From positions 265-33,256 of the forward strand of contig DHZF01000027.1 in NCBI GenBank assembly GCA_002414505.1: a DNA stretch of 32,992 nt, in the 5' to 3' direction. The position numbers and the translations under genes are program-made. This document shows, in pieces, positions 23,312 to 30,841 of the stretch. This DNA comes from Hyphomonas sp. UBA5111. Lineage in GTDB: Bacteria; Pseudomonadota; Alphaproteobacteria; Caulobacterales; Hyphomonadaceae. The notes beneath the pieces are model-generated. The model did not search any database. It was not told the DNA's origin and worked only from the letters and a program-made list of their open reading frames with translations. How positions within the stretch are numbered: the first letter of the stretch is position 1; every line of letters starts with the position of its first letter.

Positions 23312-23791
23312 TTAGGCAGCGTTGCTGGCCGATTTCTTGCCGATCAGTTTCGGCTCGGTCTGGGCCGGAGCGCCGATCTCGATCTTGCGGGGCTTCTTCT
23401 CTTCCGGAAGCTCGCGGACGAGGTCGATCCGCAGCACGCCATGCTGCAGATTGGCACCGGTCACGATGACATGATCAGCCAGCTGGTAGCGCCGGATGAA
23501 GCTGCGCTGGGCAATGCCGCGATGCAGATAGTTGCGGCCTTCGCCGTCTTCATTCTCGCCGCGCTTGCCGGCCACGGTCAGCAAGCCTTCCTTCGTCTCG
23601 ATTTCGAGGTCGTCTTCGGTGAACCCGGCGACCGCGATCTCGATGGCGAAGGCATTGTCGTCAACGCGCTCAATATTGTACGGCGGATAGCCCTGCGAGC
23701 CATCGAGGCGGGACGCCTGGTCGATCATGCTTGCGAGCCGGTCAAAGCCGACAACCGTGCGGTAAAGGGGGGTAAGGTCGATATTGCTCAT
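23312..23791 (-). CDS. Small heat-shock protein, Hsp20/IbpA type
   Basis: The 159-residue protein is an ATP-independent holdase that keeps unfolded proteins soluble during heat stress. The alpha-crystallin domain runs from about 37 to 138: YPPYNIERVDDNAFAIEIAV, AGFTEDDLEIETKEGLLTV, the IbpA-type YLHRGIAQRSFIRRYQLAD, and GVLRIDLVRELPEEKKPRKI. The N-terminal LTPLYRTVVGFDRLASM is typical of class A alphaproteobacterial Hsp20. AGGA lies 8 bp before the start but is probably buried in a hairpin at low temperature (see the thermometer entry). Confidence 0.95.
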   Translation of the reverse strand: MSNIDLTPLYRTVVGFDRLASMIDQASRLDGSQGYPPYNIERVDDNAFAIEIAVAGFTEDDLEIETKEGLLTVAGKRGENEDGEGRNYLHRGIAQRSFIRRYQLADHVIVTGANLQHGVLRIDLVRELPEEKKPRKIEIGAPAQTEPKLIGKKSASNAA

Positions 23792-23850
23792 GTGTTCAGT
23801 CCTCTTAAATCAAGCAACTGCGGGCAACCCGTTCGGGGAGCGCCCGGATG
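23792..23850 (-). ncRNA. ROSE-like RNA thermometer in the hsp20 leader
   Basis: In the hsp20 leader, AGUUGCU (23819-23813) can pair with AGGACU (23803-23798), which contains the ribosome-binding site: A-U, G-C, U-A, U-G, a bulged G, C-G, U-A, around a 9-nt loop. UUGCU pairing AGGA with one bulged G is the signature of ROSE elements, which melt at heat-shock temperature. A stable upstream hairpin (CGGGC 23846-23842 with GCCCG 23825-23821, and inner CCCG/CGGG) fits the multi-hairpin layout. A weak sigma-32-like promoter may lie further upstream (CTTGAA at 23967-23962, CACATAGAT at 23944-23936). Confidence 0.7.
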
Positions 23851-23989
23851 GATGTTCGGCGACTGTGAAGGTCCAACCCGAATTCGGCGTTGGCACAGAT
23901 ACCGGTCACAGCCCGATTTACGGCACCGTGACATGATCTATGTGGGTAGCGTATGTAGAGGTTCAAGAGGCCAGTTGAGGAGACGCCCC

Positions 23990-24889
23990 ATGAAGCATTT
24001 GACCCCGATTTTCGCCCTGTCTGCCATGGTTCTGGCGGCCTGTGGCCAGCCGGATGCCCCCGCATCCGACACGCCCGCCCCCGCGACCCCGCCGGTCGAA
24101 ACCGCGTCGGCAGAAACGTCCCCGCTGGACACCGCGATTGCCGGCACGCATCGCAGCGAGGCCGAAAAGGCGCGGGATGCCTGGCGCCATCCGAAGGAAA
24201 CGCTCGAATTCTTCGGGGTTGAGGCTGACGACAAAGTGGTCGAACTCTGGCCCGGCGGCGGCTGGTACACGAATGTGATCGCGCCCTACCTCGCCAGTGG
24301 CGGCGGCACGCTGGTCGCGGCTTATTTCGACCCGAATGTCGGCGATGAAGACCGCCGCGCGCGAATTTCAGAGCGGCTCGAAGAGTTCAAGGCAACCTAT
24401 GCCGATCCGAAATTCGGCGCGATCGAGTACAGCGCCTTCTCGGCCGAAAGCGGCCCGCTGACCGAGCCGGGCACGGCCGATGTCGTGCTGACCTTCCGCA
24501 ATCTCCATAACTGGATGAGCGGCGGCTATACCGAGAAATTCTTCACCGACGCCTATGAGGCCTTGAAGCCGGGCGGCGTGCTGGGTGTGGTCGAACACCG
24601 CCTGCCCTCCACCGCCACGCAGGACCCGACCGCCTCCTCGGGCTATGTGCACGAAGACTATGTCAAATCGCTCGCCGCATCGGCGGGCTTCGAATTCGTG
24701 GAATCCAGCGAGATCAACGCCAATCCGGCCGATACCGCAGACCACCCGTTTGGCGTGTGGACCCTGCCGCCGGTGAACAGCACTCAGGATCGCGAGGGCA
24801 ACACACCAGACGATTTCGACGCTGAAACCTATGCCAATATCGGCGAAAGCGACCGGATGACCCTCAAATTCGTCAAACCGGCCGAATAG
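23990..24889 (+). CDS. Lipoprotein with class I methyltransferase fold
   Basis: The 299-residue protein begins with a lipoprotein signal (MKHLTPIFALSAMVLAAC, C18) and a Pro/Ala/Thr-rich linker to about 45. The rest resembles the predicted methyltransferase group COG4798 (family from memory): KVVELWPGGGWYTNVIAPYL (83-102) sits at SAM motif I, followed by VVLTFRNLHNW and AYEALKPGGVLGVVEH. Motif I is W-P-G-G-G instead of the usual G-x-G-x-G. Since SAM is cytosolic, an exported methyltransferase is odd; it may bind something else. GAGGAGA lies 7 bp before the start. A strong terminator follows. Confidence 0.8.
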   Translation: MKHLTPIFALSAMVLAACGQPDAPASDTPAPATPPVETASAETSPLDTAIAGTHRSEAEKARDAWRHPKETLEFFGVEADDKVVELWPGGGWYTNVIAPYLASGGGTLVAAYFDPNVGDEDRRARISERLEEFKATYADPKFGAIEYSAFSAESGPLTEPGTADVVLTFRNLHNWMSGGYTEKFFTDAYEALKPGGVLGVVEHRLPSTATQDPTASSGYVHEDYVKSLAASAGFEFVESSEINANPADTADHPFGVWTLPPVNSTQDREGNTPDDFDAETYANIGESDRMTLKFVKPAE

Positions 24890-24908
24890 GCCTTTCTCAG
24901 TCCGGATT

Positions 24909-24948
24909 GAGCCCGTCATCTCACAGGAGATGGCGGGCTCTTTCTTTT
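24909..24948 (+). terminator. Rho-independent terminator after the methyltransferase-like lipoprotein
   Basis: A 14-bp stem with one G-T pair (24909-24922 with 24927-24940), loop ACAG, followed by TTTCTTTT. It begins 19 bp after the stop codon. Confidence 0.92.
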
Positions 24949-24976
24949 ACGCCCTTCCCCGCCTAAAGAGCGGCGC

Positions 24977-25591
24977 ATGACTACGAAGACCTTTTTCCCC
25001 ACACTTGTACGCTCCGACCCGGTCGGCGACGCCGATCTCGCGACGCGTCTGGAACATGTCTGCTGGGTGCTGGCCGAGGATGATTCAGCGGGCAATGCCT
25101 GGTGCGAGGAACAAGGCTATGGCGGCTACACTTCCTACGCCTCACTCGACGATCTGCCAGAGCGCTTCCCGGAATTTGCGGAACTGAAAGCCCTGCTCGA
25201 CCCGATTGCGGACGCCTTCGCCCAGGAACTCGACTGGGACATGGAGGGCCTTTCCCTGGAATTGGATGCGATCTGGGTGAACATCCTGGAGCCCGGCTTT
25301 GGCCATTCGAACCACATCCATCCAGGCAGCGTCATTTCCGGCACATACTACGTCTCCACACCCGACGGCTCGGCCCGGCTGAAACTGGAAGATCCGCGCC
25401 TGTCGCGCATGATGGCCGCGCCGCAATTGCGCGACGATGCCCCCGAAGACCGCCGCCGCTTCGTCTATCTCGAACCGGAAGTCGGCCACGCCCTCCTGTG
25501 GGAAAGCTGGCTGCGCCATGAAGTGCCCGCCAATATGGGCGAGAAACCGCGGCTCTCGATCAGCTTCAATTACGCCCTGAAACGCATTTGA
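24977..25591 (+). CDS. Putative 2OG-Fe(II) oxygenase (TIGR02466-like)
   Basis: The 204-residue protein has features of the putative 2-oxoglutarate/iron oxygenase family TIGR02466: WVNILEPGFGHSNHIHPGS and VISGTYYVSTPDG around the first iron ligands (H113 or H115), ALLWESWLRHEVPAN with H181, and PRLSISFNY with the 2-oxoglutarate-binding arginine R192. Substrate unknown. The ribosome-binding site is weak. It converges on the MAPEG gene with a 5-bp gap. Confidence 0.8.
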   Translation: MTTKTFFPTLVRSDPVGDADLATRLEHVCWVLAEDDSAGNAWCEEQGYGGYTSYASLDDLPERFPEFAELKALLDPIADAFAQELDWDMEGLSLELDAIWVNILEPGFGHSNHIHPGSVISGTYYVSTPDGSARLKLEDPRLSRMMAAPQLRDDAPEDRRRFVYLEPEVGHALLWESWLRHEVPANMGEKPRLSISFNYALKRI

Positions 25592-25596
25592 CGCCG

Positions 25597-26007
25597 CTAG
25601 AGCGCTTTGCCGATGACCATGCCCGCCAGGATGATCCCCCCGAAATAGGTGATCACCGCGCCGATGGCTTTCAACGGATGCGGCTTTTCAAGGGTCGCAC
25701 AGACCAGGAAGCCAATCGCGTGCAGAAACCGGGCAAGCGTGATCGCGATCACCAGGCTGGTAACGGCCAGGCCGAGGTCGCGCCCGGCATAGGCAAACCC
25801 GGTCAGCAGGAAGAGCCCGATCAGCAGCGCTGTATATTCAGATGCGTTGCCATGCGCGCGCTGCGCTTTCAGCATCGACCCGGCCGGGTCGCTGGCGGCG
25901 CCATAGGCTATGGCCTTGGTCCGGCCCCGCATGATCGAGGTCCAGAAGCCGAGCAGCAGGGTCAGTACGACCAAGGCCGCACTACAAAGAATGAGCGTTG
26001 TGTGCAT
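25597..26007 (-). CDS. MAPEG family membrane protein (YecN-like)
   Basis: The 136-residue protein has four hydrophobic helices and the MAPEG signature: RAHGNASEYTALLIGLF (second helix, with the RAHGN-x-x-E core) and ARFLHAIGF. The eukaryotic members conjugate glutathione or make eicosanoids; bacterial YecN-type proteins are poorly understood. The start has GGGAGG-like bases 9 bp upstream. Nothing nearby points to a substrate, though a GST-like gene lies 4 kb away. Confidence 0.88.
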   Translation of the reverse strand: MHTTLILCSAALVVLTLLLGFWTSIMRGRTKAIAYGAASDPAGSMLKAQRAHGNASEYTALLIGLFLLTGFAYAGRDLGLAVTSLVIAITLARFLHAIGFLVCATLEKPHPLKAIGAVITYFGGIILAGMVIGKAL

Positions 26008-26179
26008 GTGTGTTTCCTCCCGTCCGGCAGCGTAGCCTCAAACGGCCGGGCGGCAAATATCCGGGCACGAAAGCTGCATTAACTGTCCCGCGTCACTGCC
26101 ACACTTGACGCAAAGGGTTTCAGGCGTCATCGCCACCCCACACCGTGTTTCAACCTTCCAGCCAGATGCGAGCCGTCTT

Positions 26180-26716
26180 ATGGACCTTTCAAAAATCAAG
26201 ACCGGGAACAACCCGCCAGACGATCTCAACGTGCTCATCGAGGTCCCGCTCGGCGGCGATCCGATCAAGTACGAGATCGACAAGGATTCCGGCGCAATGT
26301 TCGTGGATCGCTATCTCTACACCGAGATGCGCTACCCCTGTAATTACGGCTTCGTGCCTCACACGCTCAGCCTCGACGGCGACCCGATCGACGTCATGGT
26401 TGTCGGCAATCGTCCGCTGGTGCCGGGCTCGGTCGTGCGCGCCCGCCCTGTCGGCGTTCTGATGATGACCGACGACAAGGGCCCGGACGAGAAAATCCTC
26501 GCCGTGCCGCACAACAAGCTGACCTCCTATTACGACAAGATCGCGACCTATCACGATCTGCCGCAGACCCTGATCGACAAGACGGCCCACTTCTTCGAGC
26601 ACTACAAAGACCTCGAAAAAGGCAAATGGACCCGGATCGAAGGCTGGTACGGCATCGAGAAGGCCCGCGAACTGATCGAAGCGGCCGTCAAGCGCGGCCT
26701 CGAAGACAAGGGCTAG
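26180..26716 (+). CDS. ppa: Inorganic pyrophosphatase (family I)
   Basis: This soluble enzyme hydrolyses pyrophosphate and drives biosynthetic reactions forward. I start at MDLSKIKTGNNPPDDLNVLI (178 residues), where family I enzymes begin; an upstream TTG in frame would add 25 unsupported residues. Active-site motifs are IKYEIDKDSGAMFVDR, YPCNYGFVPHT and LDGDPIDVMVV, with metal ligands D66, D68 (part of DGDP) and D71. The leader from 26008 to 26179 (172 bp) holds the divergent promoters of this gene and the MAPEG gene. I see no clear ribosome-binding site. Confidence 0.95.
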   Translation: MDLSKIKTGNNPPDDLNVLIEVPLGGDPIKYEIDKDSGAMFVDRYLYTEMRYPCNYGFVPHTLSLDGDPIDVMVVGNRPLVPGSVVRARPVGVLMMTDDKGPDEKILAVPHNKLTSYYDKIATYHDLPQTLIDKTAHFFEHYKDLEKGKWTRIEGWYGIEKARELIEAAVKRGLEDKG

Positions 26717-26732
26717 GCCCTTCCCCCTTTTA

Positions 26733-26756
26733 CCGGCAGCCTGACCGGGCTGCCGG
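26733..26756 (+). terminator. Probable terminator after ppa
   Basis: CCGGCAGCC (26733-26741) pairs perfectly with GGCTGCCGG (26748-26756) over a 6-nt loop, 17 bp after the ppa stop. The following stretch is pyrimidine-rich (CCTTCCCCTTCC) with few T, so efficiency may be modest. Confidence 0.6.
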
Positions 26757-26807
26757 CCTTCCCCTTCCTGTACTCCCGATGCGCGGTCAGCGCGGCGCAG
26801 GACCCAT

Positions 26808-27431
26808 ATGGATATCTCGGTCTGGCTGGCCCTGCTGGCTCTCTTCTTCGCAGGTGGCCTGACGCCCGGCCCAGCCGTCATGATGGTGATGAGCGCATCC
26901 CTGCGCTATGGTGCCCCTACCGCACTGATCCCCGCCGCAGGCGTATCCGTCGCCAATCTTGTCTGGATCTCCCTGGCCGCGACCGGCATCGCCACCTTTG
27001 CGGCGCAGGCGCCGCTCGTGCTGATGGGCCTCAAGATTGCCGGCATCTGTTTCATTGCCTGGCTGGCCTGGACGATGGCCACCGCCGACCCGCACCGCCC
27101 CCGGGCACGCGCAGATCAGGCCCCTGCCAGGGCCAATCTGTTCGGACGCGGTATCGGCCTGCAATTGCTCAACCCGAATGCGCTCGTCTTCTTCGGTCTG
27201 TTGCTGCCGAGCTATTTCGATCCGGACAAGCCGGTCGTCCAGCAGGCCCTGCTCATCATGCTGACCGTGACCATAACCGAAATGTTCGGCCTCGCCTTCT
27301 ATGCCTGGTTGGCAGACGCGATGAACCGCCGGTTCCAGTCGCCTGTCTTCACAAAATGGTTCAATCGCCTGGCAGCAAGCGCCATGCTGGTATCGGCCCT
27401 GTTCGCTGCACTGATGACCAGCGGAAACTGA
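26808..27431 (+). CDS. LysE/RhtB family exporter
   Basis: The 207-residue protein has the usual six hydrophobic helices of this amino-acid exporter family and the N-terminal signature FAGGLTPGPAVMMVMS. GIGLQLLNPNALVFFGLLLP matches the fourth-helix region with its conserved LNP. The exported compound, commonly an amino acid or homoserine lactone, cannot be told. AGGA lies about 6 bp before the start. The stop is 18 bp from that of the convergent carbonic anhydrase gene. Confidence 0.88.
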   Translation: MDISVWLALLALFFAGGLTPGPAVMMVMSASLRYGAPTALIPAAGVSVANLVWISLAATGIATFAAQAPLVLMGLKIAGICFIAWLAWTMATADPHRPRARADQAPARANLFGRGIGLQLLNPNALVFFGLLLPSYFDPDKPVVQQALLIMLTVTITEMFGLAFYAWLADAMNRRFQSPVFTKWFNRLAASAMLVSALFAALMTSGN

Positions 27432-27449
27432 CCGCCATTCCGGAGCGAA

Positions 27450-28073
27450 TCAGGGCTCAATTACCTCAAATCGGCTGGTTTTCGGGTTCCGCCAGTGCAA
27501 TTCGCCATGCTTGATCGCAAACCAGGCGCCGTGCAGTTCCAATTCACCCGCCTCGACCGCGCGCTTCACGAAGGGGAACGACATCAGGTTTCCGAGAGAC
27601 GTTTCAACGCCTTCCAGTTCGAGGGCGAATTGCGGATTGACTGATCCGCTTTCCACAACGCGTGCCCGTGCCGCTTCCAGCAAGCGTACCCAAGGCGTCA
27701 CGAATTCCCCGATTTCGGGTGTGCCTTCCCCGGCCAGGGACGCCGCGACACCGCCGCATCCGCCATGCCCCATCACCACGATATGCTCTATCTTCAACAC
27801 GTTGACCGCATATTCGAGGGCGGCGCTGACGCCGTGCAGGCCGTCATCCGGCTGATAGGGCGGCACGAGATTGGCAACGTTACGGACGACGAACAATTGG
27901 CCCGGCGCGGCATTGAAAATGTCCGAAGGCTCGGCCCGGCTGTCAGCGCAGGCAATCAGCATGATGCGCGGATTCTGGCCTTCGCCGAGCTCCCGATACA
28001 ATGCAGCCTGTTTTGAGTAGATCCCTTTACGGAAACTGCGATACCCTTGCAGCAGATCCTCGACAGTCTTCAT
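27450..28073 (-). CDS. Beta-class carbonic anhydrase
   Basis: I start at MKTVEDLLQGYRSFRKGIYS (207 residues), supported by AGGAG 8 bp upstream. The zinc site is C42 with D44 and R46 in ACADSRAEPS, H103 and C106 in MGHGGCGG. NPRIMLIACADSR and GQLFVVRNVANLVPPY are family hallmarks. The enzyme supplies bicarbonate for carboxylation reactions. It is divergent from a TetR regulator over 150 bp, which may control it. Confidence 0.94.
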   Translation of the reverse strand: MKTVEDLLQGYRSFRKGIYSKQAALYRELGEGQNPRIMLIACADSRAEPSDIFNAAPGQLFVVRNVANLVPPYQPDDGLHGVSAALEYAVNVLKIEHIVVMGHGGCGGVAASLAGEGTPEIGEFVTPWVRLLEAARARVVESGSVNPQFALELEGVETSLGNLMSFPFVKRAVEAGELELHGAWFAIKHGELHWRNPKTSRFEVIEP

Positions 28074-28179
28074 GCCTGTAACTCCTGTTTCTCTGTAGCA
28101 CTGACTAGTGCATATTGCAGTGGCGGCAAGCGGAAACGGGAGTTTGTTTACCACTTCGCCCTTATGCTGACATCCCGAA

Positions 28180-28198
28180 CGCTGTACGTTTTGCAGCG
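28180..28198. promoter_or_regulatory. Candidate TetR operator
   Basis: CGCTG and CAGCG are inverted copies around nine bases, 25 bp before the TetR start and in the divergent region with the carbonic anhydrase gene. Short arms make this only a candidate. Confidence 0.3.
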
Positions 28199-28223
28199 CA
28201 GCACTGAAAACCTGGAGTTGTTC

Positions 28224-28823
28224 ATGCCCACGCCTTCGGAGACCAGAAAGTCTTCCCGGAAGGGGCCGACGCGGAGCGAAGCGTCAAAGGCCGCCATTCT
28301 GGACGCAACCCGTATTGAAATGGCGGAGAATGGCTGGCGGGGCTTCAGTGTGGATGGCGTTGCCAAACGCGCCTCTGCCTCCAAGCAGACAATCTACAAA
28401 TGGTGGCCCTCGATCGGCGCGATGTGTGTCGATGCCGCCCTCGCCCTGATTCCCGACAGCCCCGATGGCGGCCGCGATCCGCAGGAGCGCATCACCACGC
28501 TGATCGTGCCGCTGGAGGCCGCCGCCCGCACAGGGACTGGCCATGCGGTACTGCGCGTCGCGCTCGCCGCTGCCGCAGACGACAAGGATGCCGGGGAATT
28601 GTGGCGCGCCTGGATGAACCGTGACATCCGCATGCCCATGCGCATGCTGCTCGCCGAATTGGCCGGAAAACGCGTGATCCGGCGCGATTTCGACCTGGAT
28701 GAAGCGATTGAGGAAATGCTCGGACCGCTCTGGCACCGTATCATGGTGATGCGCGCCCCCGTCCGGGAAGGCTTTTGCAGTGCCCAGGCCGCCAACTTCC
28801 TGAAAGTGTACGCGGCAGGCTGA
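28224..28823 (+). CDS. TetR/AcrR family transcriptional regulator
   Basis: GGAG 8 bp before the ATG at 28224 sets the start (199 residues). The DNA-binding domain covers about 18-62: KAAILDATRIEMAENGWRGF, SVDGVAKRASASKQTIYKWW, the standard TetR helix-turn-helix. The C-terminal part matches the TetR_C_16-like group with GELWRAWMNRD and LAELAGKRVIRRDFDLDEA. Ligand unknown. Neighbours that it might regulate are the divergent carbonic anhydrase and the acyltransferase 57 bp downstream. Confidence 0.9.
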   Translation: MPTPSETRKSSRKGPTRSEASKAAILDATRIEMAENGWRGFSVDGVAKRASASKQTIYKWWPSIGAMCVDAALALIPDSPDGGRDPQERITTLIVPLEAAARTGTGHAVLRVALAAAADDKDAGELWRAWMNRDIRMPMRMLLAELAGKRVIRRDFDLDEAIEEMLGPLWHRIMVMRAPVREGFCSAQAANFLKVYAAG

Positions 28824-28879
28824 TTTTGCTTCTGGTGTGAAATTTGCAGCAGTGTCCCTGAATTCGCCAGGGGCACCAT

Positions 28880-29938
28880 ATGTCTGTCACGCGCATAAAC
28901 TGGGTCGATTACGCCAAAGGCCTTTGCATCATCCTCTTCGTGATGGCTGAGGCGGTCACGGGCTATGCCCGAATGACCGGACAGTCCAGCTGGATGGAAT
29001 TTGCCGCCGCCTGGACGGCGCCGATTGTATTGCCGACCCTGTTCATAATCGCCGGCCTGTTCCTGCCGCGCACACTGTTTGGATCGAAATCGACGTTTTT
29101 TGACCGGAAAGTTCTGAGATTCGTCTATTTCTACCTTGTCTGGCTGGTTATTCAGACCGTCATTCTCTACGCGCTCGATCTCGCCTGGCATCCGCTCACC
29201 GTGATAAATCAGCTGCTTGCCGGCCTCGTCCAGCCCGCGTCCGGGCTCTGGATCATCGCGATGCTGGCCCTCTTTCACCTGTGCACCTGGCTGGTGCGTC
29301 TGGCCGCGCCGGCGAAAATCCTGCTTGTTGCGGCGCTTGCCCAGACGGCCCATGCGGCCGGCCTGATCCAGACCGGATGGCTCGCCCTGGATGCCTTCGC
29401 GCAATATTATGTGTTCTTCTTCGCCGGTTATTACGGGGCGGATCTCGTTCGCCGGTACGCCGACCGACTGGCAGAAGGATTTTCGGACATCCCAACCGCT
29501 CTGGTCATCTGGGCCGGGATCAATACCGTCCTGGTCGCCCAGAATACCGCAGCCCTGCCCATTGTCAGCCTGGTCCTCGGCTTCGCTGGCGCCTTTGCCA
29601 TTATCGCGATCGCCATGCTGCTGGCCCAGTCCCGGCATGCTGCCGTGATGCAATATATCGGGCGCGCGCACTTCGTGATCTATCTGACCTATTTCCTGCC
29701 AATGATGGCGGCGCAGACCCTTCTGGCCCGCAGCGGGCTGGCGCTGGAACCAGGCCTGACCAGCCTCGCCATCGGCCTGATTGCCCTCACCCTGCCGCTC
29801 GGGCTTCACCGCCTTGTCCGGCAGACACCGCTCAAGGCGCTCTACCGCCGTCCGAAGACATTCCGTCTCAAAGGGGCTGAACTCAGCCGCGGCGGACAGC
29901 TGATCGGATCAGCTCATGATACGATTGAAGAGGCCTGA
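28880..29938 (+). CDS. Membrane acyltransferase family protein (acyltransferase 3 / OpgC-like)
   Basis: The 352-residue protein opens with INWVDYAKGLCIILFVMAEA, the usual R/W-x-D-x-x-KG first helix of acyltransferase 3 proteins, and has about ten hydrophobic helices. Such enzymes O-acylate extracytoplasmic glycans. The canonical catalytic His of the family (usually R-x10-H after helix 1) is not obvious: the matching region reads E-A-V-T-G-Y, so activity is uncertain. The start has AGGGG about 6 bp upstream. The gene ends 17 bp before the convergent rcdA gene. Confidence 0.82.
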   Translation: MSVTRINWVDYAKGLCIILFVMAEAVTGYARMTGQSSWMEFAAAWTAPIVLPTLFIIAGLFLPRTLFGSKSTFFDRKVLRFVYFYLVWLVIQTVILYALDLAWHPLTVINQLLAGLVQPASGLWIIAMLALFHLCTWLVRLAAPAKILLVAALAQTAHAAGLIQTGWLALDAFAQYYVFFFAGYYGADLVRRYADRLAEGFSDIPTALVIWAGINTVLVAQNTAALPIVSLVLGFAGAFAIIAIAMLLAQSRHAAVMQYIGRAHFVIYLTYFLPMMAAQTLLARSGLALEPGLTSLAIGLIALTLPLGLHRLVRQTPLKALYRRPKTFRLKGAELSRGGQLIGSAHDTIEEA

Positions 29939-29954
29939 TCCGGCCGGCCTGCCG

Positions 29955-30503
29955 CTATTTCGCGCGGTGCCACACCATCAGCGGGTCAAAAGCCCCGGTT
30001 TCCGCCGCACGCTGCAGCTGGCTGATCTGGTCGATCACGGGATTGGGCGCGGCCGGCTTGCGGGATTGTCCGTACAGCGCATCGTCCAGCCGGCAGATCT
30101 GCTCGAACAGGGCTTCTGACCGGGACACGAGATCCAGGAACCGGGACGGCAGGCCGAGGCCTTGCTGCGCGGCCGCGTCCAGCGCCGGTTCTTCCCGCCG
30201 GATACGGTATTTGCGGGCAGCCGCTTCGTCGCTGCGCATCTCGCCATCGCGCACGGCCTTCTGCATGACCAGCCAGCTGGCCGCCTGCATCAGGCGTGTG
30301 GTCAGTTCCATGCTCCAGGCCGAATAGGTCAGGCCGGCTTCACGGGGCAGCGTGATGGCAGCCTCGCGGCCAGGGCCGTCCAGATAGGTCGCGGTCTCCT
30401 CCACCAGGGCCATGCCCCGGGCAAAAACCGTGTCGAACAGCTTGCCGCCTGTGAACCCGTCCTGGGTCTCGACCTGATCGTCTGGGGACGTGTCTGCCGC
30501 CAT
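29955..30503 (-). CDS. rcdA: RcdA-like protein (DUF1465), regulator of CtrA degradation
   Basis: The 182-residue protein has the DUF1465 pattern: ARGMALVEETATYLDGPGRE, then ELTTRLMQAASWLVMQKAV and the late LVSRSEALFEQICRLDDALY. This family includes Caulobacter RcdA, an adaptor that with CpdR and PopA brings CtrA to the ClpXP protease at the cell pole. Function here is by family. It follows a DUF1192 gene on the same strand (62 bp gap), an order I recall from other alphaproteobacteria. GAGG lies about 10 bp before the start. Confidence 0.8.
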   Translation of the reverse strand: MAADTSPDDQVETQDGFTGGKLFDTVFARGMALVEETATYLDGPGREAAITLPREAGLTYSAWSMELTTRLMQAASWLVMQKAVRDGEMRSDEAAARKYRIRREEPALDAAAQQGLGLPSRFLDLVSRSEALFEQICRLDDALYGQSRKPAAPNPVIDQISQLQRAAETGAFDPLMVWHRAK

Positions 30504-30565
30504 GAAAGATACCTCTGTGCGCGGGTCGGGAATTTGGATTTTATCAATCCAGCCTTTCCGCCCGC

Positions 30566-30751
30566 TTAATTGTCGCCCCCGAACAGGGCATCCGCCGCAG
30601 ATTTCTGCGCCTTCTTCTTGTCGATCTCCGCCTCACAGGCCGCGATGCCCGCTTTCAGCGTTTCAATCCGTCCCTGCAATTCCTGCACCGACATTTGCTC
30701 CAGCGTCTGGGGCGTGTTGACCAGGATCGGCTCTTCATCGAATGCGGCCAT
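30566..30751 (-). CDS. DUF1192 family small protein
   Basis: The ATG at 30751, preceded by GGAGGG, gives 61 residues. The middle and end (MSVQELQGRIETLKAGIA, CEAEIDKKKAQKSAADALFG) match DUF1192, a short coiled-coil protein widespread in alphaproteobacteria. Function unknown. It lies upstream of rcdA and divergent from a quinone oxidoreductase gene across 90 bp. Confidence 0.82.
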   Translation of the reverse strand: MAAFDEEPILVNTPQTLEQMSVQELQGRIETLKAGIAACEAEIDKKKAQKSAADALFGGDN

Positions 30752-30841
30752 GGGGGTCACCCTCCAATTCATGCTACAGGCCTTATCAAAGCAGAAACGT
30801 TGCCTAGATGCGACTCTGGATTCAGGAAGGAAACACGCGAC

